A DNA stretch of 64,000 bases from UBA2279 sp041595875 (GTDB lineage: Bacteria; Actinomycetota; Coriobacteriia; Anaerosomatales; Anaerosomataceae): the NCBI GenBank assembly GCA_041595875.1, contig JBFHJN010000004.1, forward strand, positions 1 through 64,000. The letters run 5' to 3'. The stretch's first letter is position 1. Each line of letters opens with the position of its first letter. Of this stretch, positions 23,504 to 32,656 are shown one piece after another. The notes beneath the pieces were generated by a model. It did not search any database, was not told the DNA's origin, and saw only the letters and a list, made by a program, of their open reading frames with translations. The position numbers were made by a program, and so were the translations under genes.

Positions 23504-25114
23504 ATGACAGATCAAGCCCGCCGTGCGACGGCAGTACAACTGGTCGCCGCCGCCGCTGACGCGCTGAAGGCCCACAAAGACGAGATAAACAAGCTCAACG
23601 TCTTCCCAGTGCCCGACGGCGATACTGGCACGAATATGTCTCTCACCATGGATGCAGTGATCGCCGATCTTGGCGACCTGGGTCCTGATGCCGGTCTCGC
23701 CGAGGTGGGTAAGGCCATACAGCACGGTTCGCTGATGGGGGCTCGCGGCAACTCGGGCGTCATCCTCAGTCAGATACTGCGTGGCCTGTGCGAGGTCGTC
23801 GGCAGTTCAGCGGAGCTCACCCCCCACGTGATAGCCGATGCGCTCGATCGCTCGACGACAGTCGCTTTCCAGGCGGTGCGCAAGCCGGTCGAAGGCACCA
23901 TGCTCACCGTCCTCAAAGACACCGCAAAGGTCGCCCGCACGGGAGTCGAGGCGGGATCCTCGCTAGACGAGCTTCTCGAGTCGATAGTCCAGGCAGCCTA
24001 CGAATCGGTCCGTCGAGGTCCCGACCTGCTACCCGTGCTCAAGGAGAATGGTGTAGTGGATGCCGGTGGATTCGGTCTTGCCGTTCTCGCAGAAGGGTTC
24101 GTGGCGGCCATGGAGGGTCACGAGTTCAAAGCGCGCGACCTGACTCTGACCACTGAATCGGTGAGAGTCGAGGTAGTGGACGACTGGGATGACGAGGAGT
24201 ACCTCTACTGCACCGAGTTCCTTCTCTTCGGAGCAGACGCCGAGCTTACGTTCCTTGAGGACTGGGTCGCCCAGAAGGGCGGTTCGCAGCTTGTCGTCGG
24301 TGACAGCGAGGTCTACAAGATCCACGTGCACACCGATGACCCCGGTAGCGTCATCGCCTGGGCTACGTCACTGGGTGAAGTGGGCGAGGTCCACATCCAC
24401 AACATGCGCCGCCAGACCGCCGAACGCAGCAAGGGGCTGAAGGAGAACACTGAGCCTCCCAAGCCTATCGGCTTTGTGGCCGTGGCGGCCGGTTCAGGGA
24501 TGGCCGACATCCTGAAGAGCCTGGGAGTCGATCAAGTCGTGAGCGGCGGTCAGACGATGAACCCGTCCACGGCCGAGTTGCTCGAGGCGGTAGAGCAAGT
24601 CAACGCCCAGAGCGTCATCATCCTCCCCAACAACAAGAACATCGTGATGGCAGCGCAGCAGGTCCCTGCCGTTGCCGATCGTGCGGTCTACGTGGTGCCC
24701 ACCACATCCGTGCCTGAGGCCTTTGCCGCCCTCCTTGGTTTCGATGCCACCGCGTCTGTAGAAGACGCGGTCAAGGCGATGACCGAGGCGGCTTCTTACG
24801 TGACCACTGGTGAAGTCACCACAGCCATCAAAGACTCAAAGGCCAAGTCCGGCCCCATCAAGGCCGGCCAGGTCATCGGCATCAGCAACCATGAGATAGA
24901 GATCGTCGGAGACGATATCGTGGATGTCGCTGTGCAGCTCGTGGGCGTGATCGCCGAGGATGCCGAGACGCTCACGATACTTGCCGGCGAGGACCTCACC
25001 GACGATGAACTCGGCCGTATCACGGCTGCAGTTGAAGACGCACATCCTGATCTGGAGATCGAGACTCACAAAGGTGGACAGCCGCTCTACCCGGTGGTGC
25101 TCGCAGCCGAGTGA
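23504..25114 (+). CDS. fakA: Fatty acid kinase subunit A (DAK2-domain protein)
   Basis: Phosphorylates fatty acids presented by FakB to acyl-phosphate. Seen: 536 residues from ATG 23504 with GGAG 6 nt upstream. The nucleotide-binding DAK2 motif NVFPVPDGDTGTNM lies at 32-45 and GARGNSGVILSQILRG at about 83-98. The middle domain contains YLYCTEFLLFG and VHTDDPG; the C-terminal DegV-like domain ends near residue 536 (GGQPLYPVVLAAE). Adjacent fakB supports the assignment. Its product acyl-phosphate is the substrate of the PlsX pathway encoded further downstream. Confidence 0.93.
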   Translation: MTDQARRATAVQLVAAAADALKAHKDEINKLNVFPVPDGDTGTNMSLTMDAVIADLGDLGPDAGLAEVGKAIQHGSLMGARGNSGVILSQILRGLCEVVGSSAELTPHVIADALDRSTTVAFQAVRKPVEGTMLTVLKDTAKVARTGVEAGSSLDELLESIVQAAYESVRRGPDLLPVLKENGVVDAGGFGLAVLAEGFVAAMEGHEFKARDLTLTTESVRVEVVDDWDDEEYLYCTEFLLFGADAELTFLEDWVAQKGGSQLVVGDSEVYKIHVHTDDPGSVIAWATSLGEVGEVHIHNMRRQTAERSKGLKENTEPPKPIGFVAVAAGSGMADILKSLGVDQVVSGGQTMNPSTAELLEAVEQVNAQSVIILPNNKNIVMAAQQVPAVADRAVYVVPTTSVPEAFAALLGFDATASVEDAVKAMTEAASYVTTGEVTTAIKDSKAKSGPIKAGQVIGISNHEIEIVGDDIVDVAVQLVGVIAEDAETLTILAGEDLTDDELGRITAAVEDAHPDLEIETHKGGQPLYPVVLAAE

Positions 25115-25146
25115 CGCCGGGCCCCGGATTGAACGGAGAGTCCTAA

Positions 25147-25998
25147 ATGCACAAAGTAGGGATCGTCTGCGACAGCACGTGCGACATGGGGCCCCAGTGG
25201 CTCGCCGAGAACGACATCGTGATGGTTCCACTCAAGGTCCTGTTCGGCGATACGACCTATCTTGACTGGATCGACCTCACGCCCGAATCATTCTACGCCC
25301 TGCTCAAGGACGCACCCGCGCTCCCCAAGACGTCCCAGCCTTCGCCGGCTGACTTCCTGGCCGTCTATCAGTCGCTTGCGGATGCGGGCTGCGAGGAGAT
25401 CGTGTCGATCCACCTCACGGCCGCGCTTTCCGGCACTCACGAGTCAGCGGTTCTCGCATCGGCGTCATCACCTGTTCCCGTTCGCGTGGTGGACACATGC
25501 ACGGTTTCAGCTGCGGTGGCCCTCTGCATAGGAGCGGCGCTGGCAGCGCGCGATGCTGGCGGAGACGGAGCTGCCGTCGAGGCGGCTGCACGAAAGGTTG
25601 CCGACACAGACCGTCTACTGTTCGCCCTTGATACGCTCGAGTATCTCGTCAAGGGTGGCCGCGCCGGCAAGGCCAAAGGACTCGCGGCGAGCCTTCTCAA
25701 CATCAAGCCGGTCCTGACCTTCAACGAGGAAGGCACGATCGAGCCCTTCAAGAACGCAAAGGGGACGAAGAAGGCCCTCCAGCTCATCGCCGAACAGGTC
25801 GCGCAGGACTCCGCTGATGGCCGCGTCCGGGTCGCACTCCTGCACTCGCTCTCGCCAGACCTTGTCGAGGCGCTCAGGCAGGCGCTTGACGCCGCTGGCG
25901 CAGACTACGAGGTAGAGGGCGTCCACGAGCTTGGCGCCGTCATCGGCTCATACGGTGGACCGCGAGCCATAGGCATCGGCTACTACCCGATCGGCTGA
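25147..25998 (+). CDS. fakB: DegV-family fatty acid-binding protein (FakB)
   Basis: Seen: 283 residues, ATG with GGAGAG upstream. DegV fold: GIVCDSTCDM at 5-14, the TSQPSPADFLAVY loop (about 66-78), SIHLTAALSGTHESA and VVDTCTVSAA. A C-terminal domain has YLVKGGRAGKAKG, LLNIKPVLTF and a final GPRAIGIGYYP. Known: FakB binds a fatty acid so that FakA can phosphorylate its carboxylate. Directly follows fakA, as one transcription unit. Chain-length preference cannot be read from the sequence. Confidence 0.92.
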   Translation: MHKVGIVCDSTCDMGPQWLAENDIVMVPLKVLFGDTTYLDWIDLTPESFYALLKDAPALPKTSQPSPADFLAVYQSLADAGCEEIVSIHLTAALSGTHESAVLASASSPVPVRVVDTCTVSAAVALCIGAALAARDAGGDGAAVEAAARKVADTDRLLFALDTLEYLVKGGRAGKAKGLAASLLNIKPVLTFNEEGTIEPFKNAKGTKKALQLIAEQVAQDSADGRVRVALLHSLSPDLVEALRQALDAAGADYEVEGVHELGAVIGSYGGPRAIGIGYYPIG

Positions 25999-26012
25999 GG
26001 GGAGCGTCGCGC

Positions 26013-28115
26013 GTGCACGACGGCGACGCACGATCGAACGCTATAGAACGCTGGGCGCTTCCTGTCTCGGAGGTGCGCTTCGTCGATGCGCGCAAGGCTG
26101 AAGCGCTGGAGCGTCTCGACATTCGCACCGTCGAAGACCTGGTACGGCACTACCCCTTCAGGTATCTCGATCTGTCGACCACGGCGCCGGTCTCTGCGGT
26201 CAAGCCCGGGACCGAGGCGACCGTCACCGGAGTCGTCCATGACATTAAGGTCAAGCATCCGCGACCGCGCCTGAGCATCACCGAGATAGCTCTGGTGGAC
26301 GAGACCGCAGCGATCATCGGCGTCTGGTTCAACCAGCCGTACATGGGCCAGCGCTTCCGCATAGGCGAGCGCCTTGCGTTCGCCGGCAGGGTGGAGTTCG
26401 AGTACGGCCTCAAGCAGATGCGTTCGCCGTTCGTAGAACGGCTTGGCGAGGACAACGGCCCTGAGTCGCTCGGGCGCATCCTTCCTGTCCATCGCGCCAC
26501 TGACGGGCTGTCGACCAACTGGATGCGGCGACTGGTCGATGAGGCGCTGAGCATCGGCGGCAAGGTGCCCGATCCGCTCCCGGCGCAGCTGCGGTCCGAC
26601 CGCGGCCTGATGTCTCTGAGCCACTCGCTGCGATCGATACACTTCCCGCAGAGCGCCGAGGAGGCCGAAGCTGCGCGCAAACGGCTCGCATACGAGGAAC
26701 TCCTCATCCTGCAATTGGGACTCAGGATGCGTCGGCACCGGGAAGTGGGCGAGCGCCCCGGCTTCTCTCACACCGTCACCGGTCCGGCCGCCTCCCGGTT
26801 CGAATCAGCGCTGCCTTTTGCGCTCACTGACGATCAGCTTCGTGCGGTCGAGGAAGTGACTCTCGACATGCGCTCATCTGTGCCCATGAACCGCATGCTG
26901 CTCGGTGATGTCGGGACCGGCAAGACCGCGGTCGCCACCGCCGCACTGGCCGCTGTTGCGGATTCGGGCACGCAAGCGGCCATGATGGCGCCCACCGAGG
27001 TCCTCGCGACCCAGTACGCATCCAAGGTCGGACCGCTTCTGGACGACATGCAGATATCGTGGCGTCTGCTCACGGGCTCCACTCCTGCTGCGGAGCGCAG
27101 GGCGATACTGGCCGGGCTCATGGACGGGACCGTCACCGTCGCGTTCGGCACGCATGCCCTCATCCAGGAGGACGTGCAGTTCAGTCGCCTGACTCTTGCC
27201 ATCGTCGACGAGCAGCATCGCTTCGGAGTCTCTCAGCGCCTCGCGCTCCGGTCCAAAGGTGAGACGCCCGATCTGCTGGTCATGACCGCCACGCCTATAC
27301 CCCGCAGCCTCGCTCTCACGCTCTATGGCGATCTTGAGATCACCTACCTGCGCACCCGTCCCGGTGGGCGAGGGCCCGACCACGTCTCGACCTCGCTCGT
27401 GCCCCGTTCCGGTCGAACGGACGCGTACGACCGCGTCAGGGTCGCGATCAGCAGTGGTCGGCAGGCCTACGTGGTCTGTGCGCTGGTGGATGAATCCGAC
27501 GAGGCGCAGGCCAAGGCCGCCAACTCAGAGGCAATCAGGCTGCAAACCGAGGTGTTCCCTGATCTTCGCGTCGGTCTGCTCACGGGGCAGATGCGTCCAG
27601 CCGAGAAACTCTCCGTCATGCAGGAGTTCCGCGATGGCGCCGTCGACGTCCTGGTGGCCACCACCGTCATAGAAGTCGGCGTCGACGTACCCAACGCCAC
27701 GCTGATGATCGTGGAGGACGCTGAGCGCTTCGGGCTGGCGCAGCTTCACCAGCTCCGCGGTCGTGTCGGCCGGGGAGAACACCCCGGCGAGGTACTGCTC
27801 TTTGCCGACCCGCGCACTGCTGAGGGCCGGAAGCGCATGCAAGCCATCGTCTCCACCAACGACGGATTCGCCCTTGCCGAGGAAGACCTCAAGCAACGGG
27901 GGGAGGGCGACTTGTTCGGAGCACGTCAAAGCGGACTTCCCGCGTTGCGGCTCGCGTCCGTCGTCACGGACGGCGAGCTGATCGAGATGTCGCGACATGA
28001 TGCAGAATCGATCGTGTCGCAAGACCCGGAGCTCCGCTCTGATTTGAACGCTCTGCTGGCCTGGGAGGTCTCTCATGTCTTCGGAGCAGGATGGGAATGG
28101 GTGAGTGCAGGATGA
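26013..28115 (+). CDS. recG: ATP-dependent DNA helicase RecG
   Basis: Regresses replication forks and processes recombination branches. Seen: 700 residues from a GTG start with GAGGGGA 8 nt upstream. An N-terminal wedge/OB domain (VEDLVRHYPFRYLD, GVVHDIKVKHPRPR) is followed by the helicase: Walker A GDVGTGKTAVA (about 299-309), MAPTEVLATQ, DEQHRFG (about 398-404), TATPIPRSLALTLYGD, VATTVIEVGVDVPNA and QLRGRVGRG. A TRG-type C-terminal region is present. Length is normal. It starts 14 nt after fakB and overlaps rsmD by 4 nt. Confidence 0.96.
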   Translation: MHDGDARSNAIERWALPVSEVRFVDARKAEALERLDIRTVEDLVRHYPFRYLDLSTTAPVSAVKPGTEATVTGVVHDIKVKHPRPRLSITEIALVDETAAIIGVWFNQPYMGQRFRIGERLAFAGRVEFEYGLKQMRSPFVERLGEDNGPESLGRILPVHRATDGLSTNWMRRLVDEALSIGGKVPDPLPAQLRSDRGLMSLSHSLRSIHFPQSAEEAEAARKRLAYEELLILQLGLRMRRHREVGERPGFSHTVTGPAASRFESALPFALTDDQLRAVEEVTLDMRSSVPMNRMLLGDVGTGKTAVATAALAAVADSGTQAAMMAPTEVLATQYASKVGPLLDDMQISWRLLTGSTPAAERRAILAGLMDGTVTVAFGTHALIQEDVQFSRLTLAIVDEQHRFGVSQRLALRSKGETPDLLVMTATPIPRSLALTLYGDLEITYLRTRPGGRGPDHVSTSLVPRSGRTDAYDRVRVAISSGRQAYVVCALVDESDEAQAKAANSEAIRLQTEVFPDLRVGLLTGQMRPAEKLSVMQEFRDGAVDVLVATTVIEVGVDVPNATLMIVEDAERFGLAQLHQLRGRVGRGEHPGEVLLFADPRTAEGRKRMQAIVSTNDGFALAEEDLKQRGEGDLFGARQSGLPALRLASVVTDGELIEMSRHDAESIVSQDPELRSDLNALLAWEVSHVFGAGWEWVSAG

Positions 28116-28693
28116 GGATCATCGCGGGAACGCACCGTGGACGGACACTTGTCGCACCGAAGGGAACCGGCACCCGCCCCACCTCGGATCGTGTCCGGGA
28201 GGCCGTCTTCTCCACGCTGACGCACCGTTTTGACGCGCTTATCGACGCAGATGTGCTCGACGTGTTCGCGGGCTCAGGGGCGTTGGGCCTAGAAGCGCTC
28301 TCTCGCGGCGCGATGAGCGCGACCTTCGTGGAGAACGACCGCGTCGCCCGGGCAGCGCTGGAACGCAATATATCCACGCTGGGAGTGGGTGCTCAGTGTG
28401 CCACAGTCAGCAGAGATGCGTTTCGTCTGGGCGGAAAGCCCAGGCCCGGCGCGTCGTTCTCGTTGCTCTTTCTCGACCCGCCCTATAGAATCGAACCGGC
28501 CCTTATCAGGGAGTTACTGGAAGAGCTTGCTTGCGCAGGCTCACTTGAAGAGGGCGCGGTGACGGTCTTCGAGCACCGTACAGGGAACGTACCTGTGTGG
28601 CCTGCAGGATTCGAAGACGCCGGAAGCCGCGCATACGGGGAGACGACCGTGTCATACGCACTATGGCATGCCGAGAAGGAGCGCACAGCGTGA
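28112..28693 (+). CDS. rsmD: 16S rRNA (guanine-966-N2)-methyltransferase
   Basis: Methylates G966 of 16S rRNA. Seen: 193 residues from ATG 28112, overlapping the recG stop (ATGA). Motifs: MRIIAGTHRGR at the N-terminus, RPTSDRVREAVFS, the SAM site VLDVFAGSGALGLEALSRGA and the catalytic DPPY (about 122). Translationally coupled to coaD by a GTGA overlap. Confidence 0.95.
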   Translation: MRIIAGTHRGRTLVAPKGTGTRPTSDRVREAVFSTLTHRFDALIDADVLDVFAGSGALGLEALSRGAMSATFVENDRVARAALERNISTLGVGAQCATVSRDAFRLGGKPRPGASFSLLFLDPPYRIEPALIRELLEELACAGSLEEGAVTVFEHRTGNVPVWPAGFEDAGSRAYGETTVSYALWHAEKERTA

Positions 28694-29181
28694 GACGCGC
28701 ACTATGTCCAGGGACGTTCGATCCCGTCACATCCGGACATCTCGACATCATCGAGCGTTCGGCCTCGCTCTTTGACGAAGTAGTGGTGGCAGTGGGACTC
28801 AGCCCTGACAAGGGAGGCGGTCCGCTCTTCTCGGTGGACGAGCGTGTCGACTTCATCACAAACGCTGTGAAGCATTTGACTAACGTCGTAGTGCGACCTT
28901 TTGATACTCTTCTAGTAGAATTCGCACAGATGAATGATGCACACGTCATCATCAAGGGTCTGCGCGCTGTTACTGACTTCGAACGGGAGTTCCAGATGGC
29001 GCAGTTGAACTACCGGTTGGACGCTGACATCGAGACGATGTTCATCATGTCCATACCGGAGTATGCATACTTGAGTTCGTCCGCTGTGAAGGAGATAGCG
29101 CGTCACGGCGGTTCGGTACGAGGTCTTGTGCCAGACGCAGTATGTGAGGCTTTGGCCGCACGGTTGAACCAGTCCCACTAG
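28690..29181 (+). CDS. coaD: Phosphopantetheine adenylyltransferase
   Basis: Penultimate step of coenzyme A synthesis: adenylates 4'-phosphopantetheine. Seen: 163 residues from GTG 28690 with AAGGAG upstream, overlapping the rsmD stop. Nucleotidyltransferase motif GTFDPVTSGHLDII (8-21, T/H signature), KGLRAVTDFEREFQMAQLN and YLSSSAVKEIARHGG. Complete. Its product CoA also supplies the phosphopantetheine arm of the ACP encoded downstream. Confidence 0.96.
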   Translation: MRRALCPGTFDPVTSGHLDIIERSASLFDEVVVAVGLSPDKGGGPLFSVDERVDFITNAVKHLTNVVVRPFDTLLVEFAQMNDAHVIIKGLRAVTDFEREFQMAQLNYRLDADIETMFIMSIPEYAYLSSSAVKEIARHGGSVRGLVPDAVCEALAARLNQSH

Positions 29182-29191
29182 GGAGGTACGC

Positions 29192-29650
29192 ATGGACATC
29201 ATGGCGCTTATCGACCGGATTGAAGAACTAGTCGATACCGGCCGCAATGTGCCGTTCTCGTCCAATAAGATCGTTGATCCGGAGAAGATCTACGAGATCA
29301 TAGACGAGATACGCGCTCAGTTCCCCGATGAACTGAAGCAGGCACGCTGGATAGTCAAGGAGCGTCAGGAGATGCTCGAGGAGGCCGAGAAAGAGGCCAA
29401 CCGCATCCTCGAGGAGTCGCGTGACCGCGCACAGGCGCTGGCAAGCGACCAGGAGATCGTCAAGCTCGCCGAACAGCAGGCTGCCGAGATACTCGACACC
29501 GCACGCACCCGTGAACGTGAGATCCGTCTGGGTGCCGAAGACTATGCCGACGAGATGCTCGCCAACCTTGAGGTCAATCTCGGCAAGCTCCTCACTGCCG
29601 TGCAGCGCGGTCGTGATCGCCTGCAGGGCAAGGTCGGGCAGCGTAGCTGA
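29192..29650 (+). CDS. DivIVA/SepIVA-like coiled-coil protein
   Basis: Seen: 152 residues, ATG with GGGAGG upstream. The N-terminal ~30 residues (MDIMALIDRIEELVDTGRNV, then FSSNKIVDPEK) are followed by an almost continuous coiled coil (about 45-145) rich in Glu, Arg, Ala and Gln. No membrane segment. Known: in mycobacteria the gene at this place, between coaD and a DUF177 gene, is the DivIVA-domain division factor SepIVA. Inferred by position and shape: a cytoplasmic scaffold for growth or division. Automatic annotation may call it an ATP synthase subunit B-like protein because of the coil; no ATP synthase context exists. Confidence 0.72.
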   Translation: MDIMALIDRIEELVDTGRNVPFSSNKIVDPEKIYEIIDEIRAQFPDELKQARWIVKERQEMLEEAEKEANRILEESRDRAQALASDQEIVKLAEQQAAEILDTARTREREIRLGAEDYADEMLANLEVNLGKLLTAVQRGRDRLQGKVGQRS

Positions 29651-29655
29651 TCGCC

Positions 29656-30192
29656 ATGAGCGAACAGTACCTTGTTGAAGCACGGGACCTCCTCGAACAA
29701 CTCGGGGAGCAGATCAGCCTCGACGGCGAGGTGCCGCTGCAGCCATTCGTGATGGGGAGTGAGACGTTCACCCCCGTGGGTCCCGCCCATGTGGACGTAT
29801 CGATCACCAACACGGGTGCAGGTCTGGTGGCATCCGGGACGATCGATGTCGACGTGACGGCGACGTGCTCACGTTGTCTATCCGACTTCGTCTTGCCGCT
29901 CACCGGCCAGGTCGAGGCCTTCTACGTCAACTCCTCGCATGCTGACGAGTTGCCCGAGGAGCAGGACTTCGAGCTGATAGGCGATCACGCCATCATCGAC
30001 GTCATGCCTGCGCTGCGTGCCGCCATCACGGTCGAGCTGCCTTTCGCTCCACTGCACGACCCTGAGTGCGCGGGCATATGCCCCGTTTGCGGCATCAACC
30101 TCAACGAAGAGTCATGCGAGTGCGATCCGTCATCGTCTGAATCGCCTTTCGGTGCCCTTCAAGGGCTGCTTTCCGACGAAGGCGCCGAGTAG
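29656..30192 (+). CDS. yceD: DUF177/YceD-family protein
   Basis: Seen: 178 residues, ATG 29656, 5 nt after the previous gene. Typical DUF177 sequence: VTATCSRCLSDFVLPL in the middle and a C-terminal cysteine module CAGICPVCGINLNEESCEC that may bind zinc. Known: this family sits upstream of rpmF in most bacteria and is linked to large-subunit rRNA accumulation or ribosome assembly; the exact activity is unknown. Same placement here, 132 nt before rpmF. Confidence 0.92.
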   Translation: MSEQYLVEARDLLEQLGEQISLDGEVPLQPFVMGSETFTPVGPAHVDVSITNTGAGLVASGTIDVDVTATCSRCLSDFVLPLTGQVEAFYVNSSHADELPEEQDFELIGDHAIIDVMPALRAAITVELPFAPLHDPECAGICPVCGINLNEESCECDPSSSESPFGALQGLLSDEGAE

Positions 30193-30204
30193 AACGCGCT
30201 CCGG

Positions 30205-30235
30205 TTGCCTCGTACCCCGCTAGCTGTGTTAGAAT
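30205..30235 (+). promoter_or_regulatory. Candidate rpmF promoter and structured leader
   Basis: TTGCCT (30205-30210), 19-nt spacer, TAGAAT (30230-30235). The ~85-nt leader that follows contains CCGGCT/AGCCGG and a stem closed by two GGTACC copies; it may be an autoregulatory r-protein leader. Confidence 0.45.
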
Positions 30236-30324
30236 GTCGCCTTGCGCCGGCTGCCAGCCGGTTGGACTTACAAGCACCGGGTACCAGCTGATAGGCGGTA
30301 CCTCGTGGAAGGAGCACGCAGAAC

Positions 30325-30501
30325 ATGCCTGTCCCCAAGAGAAAGACCTCGCGCGCCGTACGTGACTCTCGTCGTGCGAATGACGGCCTGAAGGCGCCCG
30401 CGCACTCAGTGTGCCCGCAGTGCCATGAAGCCAAGCTGCCTCACCGTGTATGCCCTAGTTGCGGGTACTATGACGGTAAGGAAATAGTCGAAACCGAGTA
30501 G
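30325..30501 (+). CDS. rpmF: 50S ribosomal protein L32
   Basis: Seen: 58 residues from ATG 30325 with GGAAGGAG upstream. It starts MPVPKRKTSRAVRDSRRAND, the classic L32 N-terminus, and carries the zinc-ribbon cysteines CPQC and CPSC. Universal partner of the upstream DUF177 gene. An AGCCG/CGGCT stem overlapping the stop codon region (30500-30513) may be a weak terminator. Confidence 0.96.
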   Translation: MPVPKRKTSRAVRDSRRANDGLKAPAHSVCPQCHEAKLPHRVCPSCGYYDGKEIVETE

Positions 30502-30560
30502 CCGTCTTCGGCTTGCTGCCGATTCGGACACTGTCTTCATGCTGGGGGAGGTCATAGCGA

Positions 30561-32654
30561 GTGCTCGACGAGTTCTTCTCTCCGCGATCGGTCGCCGTGA
30601 TCGGCGTCTCACGGGATGAGGACAAGGTCGGGCACATAGTGTTCGACAACCTCCGGGCTGGTGGGTTTTCTGGTGATCTCTATCCTGTGAACCCCGGTGC
30701 GGACGAGATACACGGCATCACTTGTTATCCTTCAGTGACCGCGATCGATGGAGACGTCGACCTCGCGGTCATTGTTGTTCCACCGCGCTTTACCGAGAGC
30801 GCGATGCGGGAGTGCGGTCAGAAGCAGATTCGGGCCGTCATCGTCATCACGGCCGGATTCAAAGAGACAGGTCCTGCAGGCGCGGCCATGGAACGGGCTC
30901 TTGTGGACACTGCCAGGGAGTTCGGCATCCGACTCTTGGGTCCCAACTGTCTAGGCCTTATCTCGGCACACTCGTCGCTCAATGCCTCGTTCGCCGTCAC
31001 GATGCCAACGCCCGGGTCTATCTCGTTCATGTCCCAGTCCGGCGCGCTCGGGACTGCGGTACTGGACTGGACCGCAGGCGAAGGGATCGGTCTTGCCGAC
31101 TTCGTGTCCCTGGGGAACAAGGCTGACATATCCGAGGTCGACCTGGTGCGCACCTGGGCGCAAGACCCCAACACCAAGGTCGTCACGGCGTATCTGGAGG
31201 CCATCAACGACGGACAGGCGTTCGTGGAGGCCGTGACCGACCTTGTGCGACACAAGCCGTTCGTCGCCTTGAAGTCCGGGGTGTCTGACGCCGGCGCCCG
31301 CGCCGTTTCATCCCACACCGGCAGCCTTGCGGGGTCCGAGCGTGCCTACGACGCGGCCTTCCTGAAAGCGGGAGCGATCCGGGCCACCACGATCGAGGAG
31401 CTCTTCGATATCTCGGTGGCCCTCTCCAGACAGCCGCTCCCTAAAGGCCCCGGGCTCGTCATCCTCACCAATGCGGGCGGTCCGGCCATCCTGGCGACCG
31501 ACGCCTGCGATCGAGCGGGCGTGCCGCTCGCGACACTTGAAGCCGAGACGGTCAGCCTTCTGCAGGCGGTTCTTCCGGATGCGGCGGCGTTCTACAACCC
31601 CGTGGACGTGCTGGGTGACGCTCCGGCACAGCGCTACGAAGACGCGCTCTCCGTGCTTGCTCAAGATCCCAACGTACGCTCCATCCTGGTGATCCTCACG
31701 CCGCAGGCGACCACCGAACCCGCCAAGACCGCCGAGGCGATCGCCCGCGTCTCCCGTGAGTCCGGAATCACGACACTCGCATGCTTCATGGGCGATCGGG
31801 CCGTTGCGCCCGGCGTCACGGTCCTTCGTGACAATGGCGTGCCCCAGTACCCCTTCCCTGAACGCGCGATCGCGACCATCGCTGCGATGGAGCAGTACCG
31901 GCAGACGCGTGAAAGGGCTGACACGGTCCGGAGCGCCATCGAGACTGACAAGGTCACCGTTCGAAACGCCATCGATCATGCACGCGCTGCGGGGCGCACC
32001 TTCATCACCGAGCAGTCGGCCTCAAACATCGCCAGGGCGTACGGCATACCCGTGCCAAAGGGCGGACTCGCTCGCGATCTGGCTGAGACGAAGCAGATGG
32101 CGGCAGAGATCGGCTATCCCCTGGTGATGAAGATCGCCAGCCCGGATATCTTGCACAAGTCCGACATCGGCGGCATTCGCGTCGGGATCCAAGACGAAGC
32201 CGGGCTTGTCTCGGCGTATGAAGACATCATCGCCCGCGGACGCGCGTACATGGCCGACGCCCGCATATGGGGTGTGACCGTGCAAGAACAGATACCCGAA
32301 GGCCGTGAACTGATCATCGGGGTCAACCGCGATCCTCAGTTCGGTCCACTGTTGATGTTCGGCCTGGGAGGCATCTACGTTGAGGTGCTCAAAGATGTGA
32401 CGTTCCGACTGTGCCCGGTCAGCGAGAAGGAAGCGCGCAGCATGATCTCGGAGATCCGCGGCTTCGGCCTCCTGCGCGGGGTTCGCGGTCAGCGGCCTGC
32501 CGACCTTGACGCCGTCGTCGACGTCATCACGCGCATATCCGCGCTGGTGACCGACTTCGACGAGATCACGGAGCTCGACATCAACCCGCTCATAGTCCAC
32601 GACAAAGGCGGCGGTAGCGTCGCAGCTGATATCCGCATCGGGATCGGAGGATGA
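30561..32654 (+). CDS. ADP-forming acetyl/acyl-CoA synthetase (fused alpha-beta)
   Basis: Interconverts acyl-CoA, ADP and phosphate with the free acid, CoA and ATP, saving energy by substrate-level phosphorylation. Seen: 697 residues from a GTG start with GGGGAGG upstream. Domains: CoA-binding Rossmann fold (FSPRSVAVIGVSRDEDKVG, about 6-130), succinyl-CoA-ligase-like flavodoxin domains with the phospho-His loop SSHTGSLAGSE (about 251), then an ATP-grasp domain from about 470 (YGIPVPKGG, GYPLVMKIASPDILHKSD, VQEQIPEGRELIIG). No C-terminal GNAT domain, so not a Pat-type lysine acetyltransferase. Inserted between rpmF and plsX together with the next gene. Confidence 0.88.
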   Translation: MLDEFFSPRSVAVIGVSRDEDKVGHIVFDNLRAGGFSGDLYPVNPGADEIHGITCYPSVTAIDGDVDLAVIVVPPRFTESAMRECGQKQIRAVIVITAGFKETGPAGAAMERALVDTAREFGIRLLGPNCLGLISAHSSLNASFAVTMPTPGSISFMSQSGALGTAVLDWTAGEGIGLADFVSLGNKADISEVDLVRTWAQDPNTKVVTAYLEAINDGQAFVEAVTDLVRHKPFVALKSGVSDAGARAVSSHTGSLAGSERAYDAAFLKAGAIRATTIEELFDISVALSRQPLPKGPGLVILTNAGGPAILATDACDRAGVPLATLEAETVSLLQAVLPDAAAFYNPVDVLGDAPAQRYEDALSVLAQDPNVRSILVILTPQATTEPAKTAEAIARVSRESGITTLACFMGDRAVAPGVTVLRDNGVPQYPFPERAIATIAAMEQYRQTRERADTVRSAIETDKVTVRNAIDHARAAGRTFITEQSASNIARAYGIPVPKGGLARDLAETKQMAAEIGYPLVMKIASPDILHKSDIGGIRVGIQDEAGLVSAYEDIIARGRAYMADARIWGVTVQEQIPEGRELIIGVNRDPQFGPLLMFGLGGIYVEVLKDVTFRLCPVSEKEARSMISEIRGFGLLRGVRGQRPADLDAVVDVITRISALVTDFDEITELDINPLIVHDKGGGSVAADIRIGIGG

Positions 32655-32656
32655 CA

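Noticed and set aside
30561..32654. Pat-type protein acetyltransferase
   Set aside because: The synthetase-like domains are present but no GNAT domain is attached.
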